From Paenibacillus solanacearum (GTDB lineage Bacteria; Bacillota; Bacilli; Paenibacillales; NBRC-103111), in contig NZ_CAJVAS010000009.1 in the NCBI RefSeq assembly GCF_910593845.1, positions 62,001 to 126,000 of the forward strand: 64,000 nt of DNA, given 5' to 3'. The notes beneath the pieces were generated by a model. That model did not search any database and was not told where the DNA came from. It was given only the letters and a program-made list of their open reading frames with translations. Numbering within the stretch: position 1 is the first letter of the stretch; each line of letters starts with the position of its first letter. Positions 25,436 to 33,663 of this stretch are shown here, piece by piece. A program made the translations under genes and the position numbers.

Positions 25436-26416
25436 ATGAACTTGAAGGAACGCAGAATCGCATTCGAAGCGTCCAAACGAATCTACGAGAGCGCCACATT
25501 AACGTTTCGCGGGGCGGACGGCTACGACGTATACAACACCTCCATTCCATTCGAGTCGGACGGGAGACGGCTTCTGTTCGGCCGGGTTGAGCGGCGTGAA
25601 GAGCTGGCGCGTTCCTGGGTGCGATTATTCGAAGAGACGGGCAAGGACACCTGGTCCGTCGTGCCCGGCAGCATGGTCTATACGCTGGAAGATCCGTATA
25701 TAAGCCGGATCGGGGACGAGCATGTGCTCGGCGGCACGCACGTCCAATACGAACGATGCCGCTTAAGCGGCTATTGCGGTTATTTTTATCGGGGAACGCA
25801 TATTCACGATATGTATTACTTTACAACCGGACCGGAAAAAATGAAGGACATTCGTCTTGTCGAGTTGAGCGACGGGCGCATCGGCGTCTTTTCCCGTCCG
25901 AAAGGAGACGATCTGATCGAGAAATACGGCAGCCGGTCGATGATCGGATTTGCGATCATCGACAACTTGAACGATTTGTCGCCGGAGGTCATCGCCGGCG
26001 CCCCGTATATTCCCGGCATATTCGGGATAAACGAATGGGGCGGCGTCAATCAAGCTTACCTGCTCGACAGCGGGAAGCTCGGCATCATCGGGCATATATG
26101 CTACAAAGACCGGGACGCGAACGGCGTAGAGCTCAAGGTGTATTTGAACATGTCCTTCGTACTCGATCCGGCGAAACGGGAAGCTTCGCATCTCCAGATC
26201 ATTGGCAGCCGCAGCTGCTACCCCGCAGGGCCCGCGAAGCTGCCAAGTCTGGAGGACTGCGTCTTCGCCTCCGGCATCGAGATGAGAACGGACGGGAAGG
26301 CGGATTTGTACAGCGGCATCGGCGACTGCGAGACCGGCCGCATCACGATCGACGATCCGTTTGCCGGCCATGGGGCGATCGCGCGGCGAGAGGAGCTGCG
26401 GCATGAACGGGTATAA
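25436..26416 (+). CDS. DUF1861 protein, GH130-like beta-propeller (manA operon)
   Basis: 326 residues from ATG 25436 (AAAGGGG 8 bases upstream). Same block order as the paralogue at 9847-10803: FRGADGYDVYNTSIPF, TLEDPYISRIGD, GGTHVQYE, MKDIRLVELSDGRIGVFSRPKG, NEWGGVNQAYLLDSG, YSGIGDCETGRITIDDPF. No signal peptide, so it should be cytoplasmic. The EDP motif recalls GH130 enzymes. Its place between manA and a HAD hydrolase suggests it breaks down a mannoside whose product enters through ManA; this is inference from context only. It overlaps the next gene by 14 bp. Confidence 0.86.
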   Translation: MNLKERRIAFEASKRIYESATLTFRGADGYDVYNTSIPFESDGRRLLFGRVERREELARSWVRLFEETGKDTWSVVPGSMVYTLEDPYISRIGDEHVLGGTHVQYERCRLSGYCGYFYRGTHIHDMYYFTTGPEKMKDIRLVELSDGRIGVFSRPKGDDLIEKYGSRSMIGFAIIDNLNDLSPEVIAGAPYIPGIFGINEWGGVNQAYLLDSGKLGIIGHICYKDRDANGVELKVYLNMSFVLDPAKREASHLQIIGSRSCYPAGPAKLPSLEDCVFASGIEMRTDGKADLYSGIGDCETGRITIDDPFAGHGAIARREELRHERV

Positions 26417-27152
26417 GCTGCTGGCGCTGGACATGGACGGCACGCTGCTGAACCGGAAGCACGCCATCTCCGCCGATAATCGCAAATGGATTCACCGGGC
26501 CATCGACAGCGGCATTACGGTCATGCTCGCGACGGGCCGCGAGTCGCAAAGCATTAAGCCTTACGTGGAAGAGCTCGGTCTGACCTCGCCGATCGTATGC
26601 GTCAACGGCAGCGAAGTATGGCAGGCACCGGACCAGCTCATGAGACGCCATGTGCTGAAGACGGAATGGGTTGCCGAGCTGTACAGTCTGTCCAAGGAAT
26701 ATGATTGCCGGTATTGGGCTTATACCGTGGACGAAGTGTTCACGAAGGAACGCTGGCTGGAGCGGATCGACCCGCAGGATGGACGGCAATGGCTCAAATT
26801 CGGAATTCATTGCGACAACCCTGGCCGTCTGGCGGAGATCCGGGCAATCCTTGCCGCCGCCGGCCGGTATGAGCTGTCCAACTCGAGCGCATCCAACATC
26901 GAAGTCAATCCGGCGGGCATCAGCAAGGCGAGCGGCATCCGGGACATTTGCAAGCTTCTGGGCATCGGCATGGCGGAGGTTGCCGCCTGTGGCGACAGCT
27001 TGAACGATCTGGAGATGATTCGCTCCGTCGGCCTCGGCATCGCGATGGGCAACGCTCAGGAAACGGTGAAACAAGCAGCCAAGGCCGTGACGGGAACGAA
27101 CGAGGAAGACGGCGTCGCTCAAGCGATCCGTACGTACCTGCTGCCAGATTAA
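26403..27152 (+). CDS. Cof-type HAD-superfamily sugar-phosphate phosphatase
   Basis: 249 residues. ATG 26403 has GAGGAG 7 bases upstream, inside the end of the DUF1861 gene. HAD motif I LALDMDGTLL (nucleophile and acid Asp), motif II MLATGRES, and motif IV CGDSLNDLEMIRSVGLGIAMGNA. A C2B cap of Cof type lies between. Likely substrate is a sugar phosphate, but members are promiscuous. Last gene of the manA operon. Confidence 0.92.
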   Translation: MNGYKLLALDMDGTLLNRKHAISADNRKWIHRAIDSGITVMLATGRESQSIKPYVEELGLTSPIVCVNGSEVWQAPDQLMRRHVLKTEWVAELYSLSKEYDCRYWAYTVDEVFTKERWLERIDPQDGRQWLKFGIHCDNPGRLAEIRAILAAAGRYELSNSSASNIEVNPAGISKASGIRDICKLLGIGMAEVAACGDSLNDLEMIRSVGLGIAMGNAQETVKQAAKAVTGTNEEDGVAQAIRTYLLPD

Positions 27153-27303
27153 ACAGTACCGGCGCAACCGGCATCATCGCCGATGTCGGCTGGCCGCTCC
27201 GGGTACGGCGCTGCCGGGACGCTTAAACAAATAATGAAAAAAGACACTACCGAATAATCAGATAATGCCTTGAAGGATAGGTTTTCAATTCATTCCCGTA
27301 ACC

Positions 27304-28305
27304 TTAAATTTTCGCTAATTCTTTCCTGTTCGGGGCGTGTGGCGGTTCTTCTAACCATCCCTTGTCAATCAAGATGTCCGCACCGTCCTTCCCGTACTGT
27401 ATGATCTCAGGGATTAGCTTCAAGTATTCAGTTGCTAAATCTATTCTTGAAGAAACCGACAGGGCATGACCAACAAAGGTTACACCCTGACTATTCAGCA
27501 CGGTGATAAGATTCATAATTAACCGATCCGAAAAAGGAGATACCGTTGAAACGGATACTTCTGTATTCACCATGATTGAACCCATGAGGTCTTCATTTAA
27601 CAAGGTGTGATTCAGAAACTGTATTTGCTTTTGGGCTAGTTCTTTTCCCTGTTTCAAAAATTGCTGAATCGTAGGGTCCTTCGTAATTTGAATGAAACCG
27701 ATGAGCAGCACAAGACCAAAGTAATTTCGTTCAATGTTAAAGAACATCTCGGATAGTTCAATCACATTCAGCGGACGTTTCGGTTCCAGCCATTTGGATA
27801 GAAACGTCTCTTTTTTATTTACAAATTCAACATGGTCCGGGTAAGGTATCATCGGCGGACGATCGTAAATACCTTTTTCAATCAAAAGACTGACAGCATC
27901 GTTATATAGGTCTAGCGTGGACTGCAGGCACTTGGAGAAAAAGGTTCGAATATCCTCGCGAGCAACATTGGACACAAACATGCCATAAGCGACCAAGCCC
28001 ATGCGGCTCATGCCATACACATAACTCAATGGAAACAGATCGAAAAACAACGGAGGAGCATCCAAGTTAACGTCTTCATCCGTAAACCCTCTAGGAAGGG
28101 GGATCCCTTCCTTTGCGAAGATGTTCCTGATTTCCATCATGTGCTTCTCAGATAATTCAATGGACCGTTTGATGATTCCTTTTACGTCATCACGATTCGA
28201 ATGATGCCAAAAGTGCTTGGAAATGCAAATCGACATGCTGTCATTGATATAGGTTGTCCATAATCCGGCAATTTCCGTTGAGGATAGGCCTACTGTATGC
28301 TTCAT
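27304..28305 (-). CDS. DUF3231 family protein, sporulation-associated type
   Basis: 333 residues, ATG 28305 with AAGGAG 11 bases upstream. Two tandem alpha-helical DUF3231 repeats, each with a ferritin-like pattern, e.g. LSEKHMMEIRNIFAKEGIPLPRGFTDEDV near residue 50 and a second copy (LKQGKELAQKQIQFLNHTL) near 215. DUF3231 proteins occur in endospore formers and are thought to be spore- or stress-related; biochemical role unknown. The gene is visibly more AT-rich than its neighbours and is preceded by a sigma-G-like promoter (28337-28366). No mobility gene is adjacent. Confidence 0.87.
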   Translation of the reverse strand: MKHTVGLSSTEIAGLWTTYINDSMSICISKHFWHHSNRDDVKGIIKRSIELSEKHMMEIRNIFAKEGIPLPRGFTDEDVNLDAPPLFFDLFPLSYVYGMSRMGLVAYGMFVSNVAREDIRTFFSKCLQSTLDLYNDAVSLLIEKGIYDRPPMIPYPDHVEFVNKKETFLSKWLEPKRPLNVIELSEMFFNIERNYFGLVLLIGFIQITKDPTIQQFLKQGKELAQKQIQFLNHTLLNEDLMGSIMVNTEVSVSTVSPFSDRLIMNLITVLNSQGVTFVGHALSVSSRIDLATEYLKLIPEIIQYGKDGADILIDKGWLEEPPHAPNRKELAKI

Positions 28306-28336
28306 TTTGAATTGGACTCCTTAAACATTTTATAGG

Positions 28337-28366
28337 GAGTATGTACAATTCAAAGTATATTATGCA
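28337..28366 (-). promoter_or_regulatory. Sigma-G/F-like promoter candidate for the DUF3231 gene
   Basis: On the minus strand TGCATA (28361-28366), 17-bp spacer, CATACTC (28337-28343), close to the forespore sigma-G consensus (TGAATA, 17 bp, CATACTA). It lies 32 bp from the start codon. Confidence 0.5.
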
Positions 28367-28386
28367 TGTTCTATATCGATAGCCAA

Positions 28387-29697
28387 TCACTTGCGGTTCT
28401 GCTCGATATATTTGTTCACCTTTTCGTCGTACTGGCGAATGGCCGTATTGACGTCCATGTTGTTTTTCACGATATTGCCCATGAGCGCCGTAATTTCAGA
28501 AAATGCATACCCCGCAAATTCCGTCGGCGGATATGCCTTGGCCGGCTTCGTCTTGAACGCCGCCTGAATGTTTTTGCCCTTCATGAAATCGAGGTTTTTG
28601 CCGAATTCATCCTGAAACTTCTTGTCTTTGAGCACCGAGCCTTTGCCCATATGCGCCATATCGAGCTGCACCTCATCCGAGAGGACGGTCGTCATGACCT
28701 GGAAGGCGGCATCCTTGTTTTTGCTATTGGGCGACAGCAGCATGACGTGCATATCCGCCTGCGTGCCGATTCCCGGCTTCTCCGGAAACACCGGATACGA
28801 GCCCATGTCCCAGTTCGTCCACTTATCCTTGATTTCCTCCAGGCGTCCGAGATTGTTCAAGCCGGCCAGCATCGCGATATTTTGATCCTTAATGAAGCTG
28901 TTGACGCCGGAGGCGAAAGCCTGCACCTTGTTGTTGCCCGGGATGCTGTAGATGTCCTTCCACAGCTGCAGCACGTTTCTCCATGAATCGGTATCGGCAA
29001 TCGATTTGTACGTCTTCGGATCGATCAGCGGAAGCGACAGCTGGGAACCGGGACGGAACACCGAATCCGGCTCGAGACCGCGATACTGGATGCCGCCTTC
29101 GCTGCGCGTCAGCTTCTTGGCGATGTCGATCGTCTCCGCCCATGTCATCCCGTCCTTGGGATACGCCACGCCGAACTTGTCAAAAATATCCTTGTTGTAA
29201 TACAGCGCATTGAACTGGACGACGTACGGGAATCCGACTAGGAAATCCGTCTGATTGTTCGTCTTCACGATATCGAGCAAATCGGCATTGAGCCTCGTTA
29301 GATCGTAGTTATGCTTTTTGACGATTTCCGTAAGATCCTGCTGCATGCCGAGCAGCTTCGTACTCTGAAGCGTCAAGGAATCGATGAAGTTGACGTCCGG
29401 CAAGCCGCCGGTGGCGAGCAGGTTTTGGAACGAATTCGTTTTATCGTCGATGCGGATGACTTCGATGGTCATATACGGGTACTTCTTTTGCACCGGATCG
29501 GTAAAATAGCGCTTGATTTCCGTATCGGTCAAGTAGCTTGCGCGAATGCCCAGCGTGATGGTTACGGGATCCTGCTTCCCTTGCGGAGGGGCGGCCGCCG
29601 GCTGCTTATCCGGGCTCCCGCTTCCCCCTCCGCACCCGGCCAGCATCGCTGCGGCCAGCGCGAAGACCGATATGACGCTTACGCTTTTATTCAACAA
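28387..29697 (-). CDS. Family 1 extracellular solute-binding lipoprotein, paired with GDPD
   Basis: 436 residues. TTG start at 29697 with GAGGGGG upstream. Signal peptide ends AAAMLAGC, followed by a Gly/Ser/Pro linker. It has the shared ALYYNKDIFDKFGVAYPKDG signature, TWAETIDIAKKLTR, IQYRGLEPD, SDEVQLDMAHMGKGSVLKDK and DVNTAIRQYDE. It lies 140 bp downstream of a glycerophosphodiesterase-family gene on the same strand and has no adjacent permease. Specificity unknown, perhaps glycerophosphodiester-linked saccharide or polyol. Confidence 0.9.
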   Translation of the reverse strand: MLNKSVSVISVFALAAAMLAGCGGGSGSPDKQPAAAPPQGKQDPVTITLGIRASYLTDTEIKRYFTDPVQKKYPYMTIEVIRIDDKTNSFQNLLATGGLPDVNFIDSLTLQSTKLLGMQQDLTEIVKKHNYDLTRLNADLLDIVKTNNQTDFLVGFPYVVQFNALYYNKDIFDKFGVAYPKDGMTWAETIDIAKKLTRSEGGIQYRGLEPDSVFRPGSQLSLPLIDPKTYKSIADTDSWRNVLQLWKDIYSIPGNNKVQAFASGVNSFIKDQNIAMLAGLNNLGRLEEIKDKWTNWDMGSYPVFPEKPGIGTQADMHVMLLSPNSKNKDAAFQVMTTVLSDEVQLDMAHMGKGSVLKDKKFQDEFGKNLDFMKGKNIQAAFKTKPAKAYPPTEFAGYAFSEITALMGNIVKNNMDVNTAIRQYDEKVNKYIEQNRK

Positions 29698-29837
29698 AAG
29701 TGCTTCCCCCTCGAATCGTAATCATGCGAGCCAATGCACGGCGCCGTCGCTTGCCGATCGGCTGCATCGCCTGCTGCCTTACCGCTGCGAATCGCTTGCA
29801 ATCCGCGCGGCGCCGTCGCGGCACAACCGAATAATCA

Positions 29838-30698
29838 TTACGCTTTCATCTGCACAAGGGCATGCGGGTACCGGGCTAGCATTTCCGCCGAATAATCGGT
29901 TTGCAGCATCGTAGCTCCGCGTTCGACGCACCAGTCCCAGCACGAAGGCTCGTCGGTCAGACCGCCCGCAAATTGCTTGAACATCATATTGATCCAGATT
30001 CTCGCTCCGGTTCGCTTAATGGCAACAATCGTCGTCTCGGCAATCGCCAAATCATCCATCGTTGCGAACACAAGCTCATACGCATCCGGTTTGACGGCGG
30101 TCATCATGCTGTCCAGCCCGCCGATGTTTTTATCGAGCACAATATGCATGTAGAGAGGTCTGGGCGATTTGGACGCGAGCCACTGCGCCACTTCCTCGTG
30201 GCCGGCGGTGCCTTTGAATATCGTCTGCGCCGCTGTCCCGGTCTCGCGGACGATGTCCCAGACGTCATCCTTGAACTTCCAGATTTTATCGACATTGACC
30301 ATAATCCGGTCTTTGGCGGCTTCCATCGCCTCCCGCAGCGTGGGTACCGTTTCGTCGCTCAGCGGAGCGTTCTCTCCGCCGGACCCGTTTCGCAGACGAA
30401 GCGCTTTGATCTCGCGCAGCGTCAGCTCGGCGATCTTGCCCCGCCCGTTCGTCATGCGATCGACCGTCGCATCGTGCATCAGCACCAGCTCGCCGTCGCG
30501 GGTCCGGTGCACATCGATTTCGACGATATGCGCCCCTATAGCAATGGCCGCCTGGATCGCAGACAGCGAATTTTCCGGGGCAGCCGACCATATCCCCCGG
30601 TGAGCGGCCACCAGCACATCCCGCGTGGAACGGGCAAATAAAGCGATCATATGATTGATGCCTTGCATATCCATGTTGTTGCTGCCAGATGTAGACAC
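29838..30698 (-). CDS. Glycerophosphodiester phosphodiesterase family protein
   Basis: 286 residues; GTG start at 30698 chosen because GGAGG lies 6 bases upstream. GDPD TIM-barrel motifs are clear: VAAHRGIWSAAPENS (catalytic His-Arg and Glu), VEIDVHRTRDGELVLMHD (Glu/Asp metal ligands and catalytic His), and a C-terminal MLQTDYSAEML. No signal peptide is visible, so cytoplasmic. It would hydrolyse glycerophosphodiesters or related phosphodiesters after import. It is 140 bp upstream of an SBP gene and downstream of an AraC gene, an SBP-enzyme-regulator cassette. Confidence 0.9.
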   Translation of the reverse strand: MSTSGSNNMDMQGINHMIALFARSTRDVLVAAHRGIWSAAPENSLSAIQAAIAIGAHIVEIDVHRTRDGELVLMHDATVDRMTNGRGKIAELTLREIKALRLRNGSGGENAPLSDETVPTLREAMEAAKDRIMVNVDKIWKFKDDVWDIVRETGTAAQTIFKGTAGHEEVAQWLASKSPRPLYMHIVLDKNIGGLDSMMTAVKPDAYELVFATMDDLAIAETTIVAIKRTGARIWINMMFKQFAGGLTDEPSCWDWCVERGATMLQTDYSAEMLARYPHALVQMKA

Positions 30699-30855
30699 GA
30701 TGAACCTCCGTATACGTTTCATTAGAATTGCTGTATGTCGCGACGACTTCATTATAAATTCAGCCCGCTCAAAAAGAGATACCCGATTCCTTGAACTTTG
30801 TACCTGATTTTACGTTGTTACACTCGGCCCCATCGGTTTCTCCCGCCAAACGCCG

Positions 30856-30885
30856 AAAAAGACCCGCGGACGAATGTCCCGGATC
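30856..30885 (-). terminator. Terminator of the AraC gene at 30907
   Basis: Arms GACCCGCGGAC (30861-30871) and GTCCCGGATC (30876-30885), with a run of five T on the minus strand. It lies about 20 bp beyond the stop codon. Confidence 0.7.
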
Positions 30886-30906
30886 TCCTGATTTGCCCTA
30901 AGGCGC

Positions 30907-31767
30907 TTACTTTCCCCATTCCATCATTTTTTTACGAAATTCCTTCGGCGAGCAGTCGTTAAATTTGCGGAATATCCGGTAAAAATGCCCCCGGTTTTCC
31001 ATGCCGATCCGCACGCCCGCTTCCTCTACGCTGACATCCTCTGTAAGCAATATACGCTCCGCCATCTTGATCCGGTGGTAGTTCACATAATCGATGAACG
31101 ACATGCCGATCGTTTTTTTGAAGAACGTAACAAAATGCGAATAGCTGATATTGGCCATTTGGCTCGCCTGCTTGATCGAAATTTTGGCGTTCGTATTTTT
31201 TTCAATGTAATCGAGCACAGGCTTCAGACGCGCCATGTCGAGCTGGTTTTTGATCGATAATATTTTGCGGGAGTCATACCGAAGCATCGTCAGCAGCAGC
31301 TGCCGAATATGCAGACTGACCGCCATTTCGTATCCGTAGCTCTTGTCCTGCATTTCCTTGAAAATGTCAAGAATGCAGGCGATGGCCGCTCGCTTGGCCT
31401 CCGCGCTTTCGAGGAACAAGTAATTGAGCTCATGCAAAGAAACGCTGCTGTCCATGAACAGCTTGAAGTAAGGCATCGTGGTCGGGTCGTAATACTGGTT
31501 GCAGTCGAACTGAAACACGATATACTCTGCCCCGTGCGAATGGTCCCGGTGCAGCTGGTTCGAGCCGATCAGAAGGACATCCCCGTCGCGCAGCGGGTAC
31601 TGCTGCTTTTCCACGTAGACGTCCAGACCGCCCCGCAATATATACAGCATCTCCACCTGCTTATGGCAGTGCCAGTCGTTCCACACGTCGTCTACCTTCC
31701 GGTGATCGTATATTTTGAGCGGAACGAGCGGATTCTCGTAAGCGACTTTCTCATGGTAAATTCTCAA
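30907..31767 (-). CDS. AraC-family regulator with N-terminal cupin
   Basis: 286 residues from TTG 31767 (GGAGG 8 bases upstream; the frame is open to 31803 without a better site). N-terminal cupin with DWHCHKQVEMLYILRGG and PLRDGDVLLIGSNQLHRDH, an effector-binding half-barrel. Two C-terminal helix-turn-helix units: ISIKQASQMANISYSHFVTF and VSVEEAGVRIGMENRGHFYR. Ligand unknown, probably a sugar. It is upstream of the GDPD and SBP genes on the same strand but has its own terminator, so it is likely their activator rather than a cotranscribed gene. Confidence 0.9.
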   Translation of the reverse strand: MRIYHEKVAYENPLVPLKIYDHRKVDDVWNDWHCHKQVEMLYILRGGLDVYVEKQQYPLRDGDVLLIGSNQLHRDHSHGAEYIVFQFDCNQYYDPTTMPYFKLFMDSSVSLHELNYLFLESAEAKRAAIACILDIFKEMQDKSYGYEMAVSLHIRQLLLTMLRYDSRKILSIKNQLDMARLKPVLDYIEKNTNAKISIKQASQMANISYSHFVTFFKKTIGMSFIDYVNYHRIKMAERILLTEDVSVEEAGVRIGMENRGHFYRIFRKFNDCSPKEFRKKMMEWGK

Positions 31768-31872
31768 GCGGCTTTCCTCCCCTACGATCCCCAAAGCTTG
31801 CACCTCGTATTGGCTTCATTATATCATGACCGCCGCAAGCGACAACCGCCGCGGAAAGCCGGAAACAAGAAC

Positions 31873-31950
31873 AGTGACATGTGTCACCATTTCGCCAGAA
31901 ACGCTGTGACAGACATCACTTTGACTTTCTCCCGTTTCTGATAAGCTAAT
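31873..31950 (+). promoter_or_regulatory. Two FNR/CRP-like sites and promoter of hcp
   Basis: AGTGACATGTGTCACC (31873-31888) and TGTGACAGACATCACT (31905-31920) both fit the FNR/CRP pattern TGTGA-N6-TCACA. A -35 TTGACT (31921-31926) abuts the second, and GCTAAT (31945-31950) is the best -10. This fits activation under oxygen limitation or nitrosative stress. Confidence 0.6.
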
Positions 31951-31994
31951 CGTTGTAAAAGAAACATAGCAAATCATCGAACGGAGGGCGCATC

Positions 31995-33287
31995 ATGTTT
32001 TGTTACCAATGCGAACAAACACCAGACGGCGGCTGTAAGGTTATCGGGGTATGTGGAAAAGACGAGACGATCGCTAGCCTGCAGGATACAATCATATTTG
32101 CGCTGAAGGGAATCGCCGCTTATGCGACTCACGCCAGGCAGCTTGGTTATACCGACCCGGAAGTAGATAAAATCACACACGAAGCGCTTTATCTCACGTT
32201 GACCAACTCCAACTTCAATTTACAGGAACACCTCGATATGGCTATGAAGGTCGGCAATGCCGCAGTGCGGATCATGGATGTGCTCGACCGTGCGCATACG
32301 ACGCATTTCGGCATTCCACAGCCGGTCACCATCCCGCAAAATAAGATCGAAGGCAAGTGCATCGTCGTGACGGGGCACAACCTGTATGCGCTCGAAGAGC
32401 TGCTGAAGCAGACGGAAGGCACAGGCATTAACATTTACACCCACTCCGAAATGCTGCCGGCCCACGGGTATCCGAAGCTGAAGCAATATGCCCACTTAAA
32501 AGGAAATATCGGAAAAGCGTGGTACGACCAGCGCCGACTGTTTGAGCAGTTCCCGGGCGCGATTCTGGCGACGACAAACTGTGTGATGCCGATCAAAGGC
32601 TCGTACGCGGACCGATTCTTCTCCTACGAGGTGGCTGGTCTTGAGAATGTCACGAAAATCGTCGGCGAAGATTTCTCACCGCTGATTGCGCGGGCGCTCG
32701 AGCTGCCGGAGGCTCATATCGATTCCGAGCAAGTGCTGACTACCGGCTACCATCACGAAACGGTCATCGGGCTTGCGCCGGAAATCATCCAAGCAGTCAA
32801 AGACGGCCTGATCAAGCGCTTCTTTGTCATCGCCGGCTGTGACGCTCCGGGCAAAGGCGGCGAGTATTACCGGGAGCTTGCGACATCGCTTCCGAACGAC
32901 ACGGTCATCTTGACGACATCTTGCGGCAAGTTCCGTTTCAACGACGTGGATTACGGCACGGTCGCAGGCACCGGGATCCCGCGGTACATCGATCTGGGCC
33001 AATGCAATAACTCCGGCTCCACGGTCAAAATCGCTTTGGCACTCGCCGACGCCTTTGGCTGTACTGTCAACGAGCTGCCAGTGAGCATTGTGCTGTCGTG
33101 GTTCGAGCAAAAAGCCGTCGCCATTCTGTTAGGCTTATTCAGCCTTGGAATCCAGGATATCCGGATCGGTCCGAAGGCGCCGGAGTTCATCAACGAAGGC
33201 GTGATGAACGTGCTCGTCGAGAAATTCGGCTTGAAGCTGATCGGCGATGCGCAAGAGGACATGGCAGCAATGCTTTCGCTGCACTAA
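31995..33287 (+). CDS. hcp: Hybrid cluster protein (hydroxylamine reductase)
   Basis: 430 residues. The N-terminus carries the four cluster-binding cysteines: CYQCEQT, then GGCKVIGVCGK. Later hybrid-cluster ligands are in TGHNLYALEEL, GAILATTNCVMPI, IAGCDAPGKG, TTSCGKFRFN and GQCNNSGST. At 430 residues it is about 110 shorter than class I/II enzymes (about 540-550), fitting class III Hcp, which lacks an internal helical segment after the N-terminal cluster. Hcp reduces NO or hydroxylamine in the cytoplasm. Two FNR-like sites lie upstream and a strong terminator follows. Stands alone. Confidence 0.95.
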   Translation: MFCYQCEQTPDGGCKVIGVCGKDETIASLQDTIIFALKGIAAYATHARQLGYTDPEVDKITHEALYLTLTNSNFNLQEHLDMAMKVGNAAVRIMDVLDRAHTTHFGIPQPVTIPQNKIEGKCIVVTGHNLYALEELLKQTEGTGINIYTHSEMLPAHGYPKLKQYAHLKGNIGKAWYDQRRLFEQFPGAILATTNCVMPIKGSYADRFFSYEVAGLENVTKIVGEDFSPLIARALELPEAHIDSEQVLTTGYHHETVIGLAPEIIQAVKDGLIKRFFVIAGCDAPGKGGEYYRELATSLPNDTVILTTSCGKFRFNDVDYGTVAGTGIPRYIDLGQCNNSGSTVKIALALADAFGCTVNELPVSIVLSWFEQKAVAILLGLFSLGIQDIRIGPKAPEFINEGVMNVLVEKFGLKLIGDAQEDMAAMLSLH

Positions 33288-33328
33288 TCCGCATAAGGCA
33301 TTATCATCAGACATCATCTTAGGCAAAG

Positions 33329-33369
33329 TCCTCCCGCTCCGCAGCCGCGCTGCAGCGGGAGGATTTTTT
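33329..33369 (+). terminator. Terminator of hcp
   Basis: Stem TCCTCCCGCT...AGCGGGAGGA with a GC-rich inner part (33329-33363), followed by six T. It may also stop minus-strand transcription from 33409. Confidence 0.85.
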
Positions 33370-33408
33370 ACATACCGCTTGAATTGAAAGAGAGGCATGC
33401 GTGCCCGA

Positions 33409-33663
33409 TCAGTTGCCGTACATGCGCCATTCCCATTCTCCGCTCGGCACGAACTTGCTTTTGATGCGCGCCAGCATGGTGGAGGGCTGCCCATGGAGCG
33501 CGCCTTCCGCCGTCTGGTTCGAAGATACGCTTAACCGGAGGCCGCTGTTGCCGATATACAAGTAATTGAGCGCTTTGCCTTCAGCAGCCGTCACTAGCAC
33601 ATACACCCAGTCTCCGTCCGTCATCGTTTCGTGAGCCGATGTGCGGTTTTGATGCTCATTCAC
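33409..33663 (-). CDS. Small hypothetical protein downstream of a large secreted protein
   Basis: 84 residues if started at GTG 33663, directly after the stop of the upstream gene, or 71 residues from ATG 33624. No strong ribosome binding site is visible at either. The sequence is soluble and beta-like, with GDWVYVLVTAAEGKALNYLYIG and ending in EWEWRMYGN. No domain recognised. Position suggests translational coupling, but it could be a chance frame. Confidence 0.45.
   Translation of the reverse strand: MNEHQNRTSAHETMTDGDWVYVLVTAAEGKALNYLYIGNSGLRLSVSSNQTAEGALHGQPSTMLARIKSKFVPSGEWEWRMYGN

Noticed and set aside
29698..29837. Short repeats with GGCGCCGTCGC in the GDPD-SBP gap
   Set aside because: GC-rich similarity, too short and without pairing geometry to call an element.
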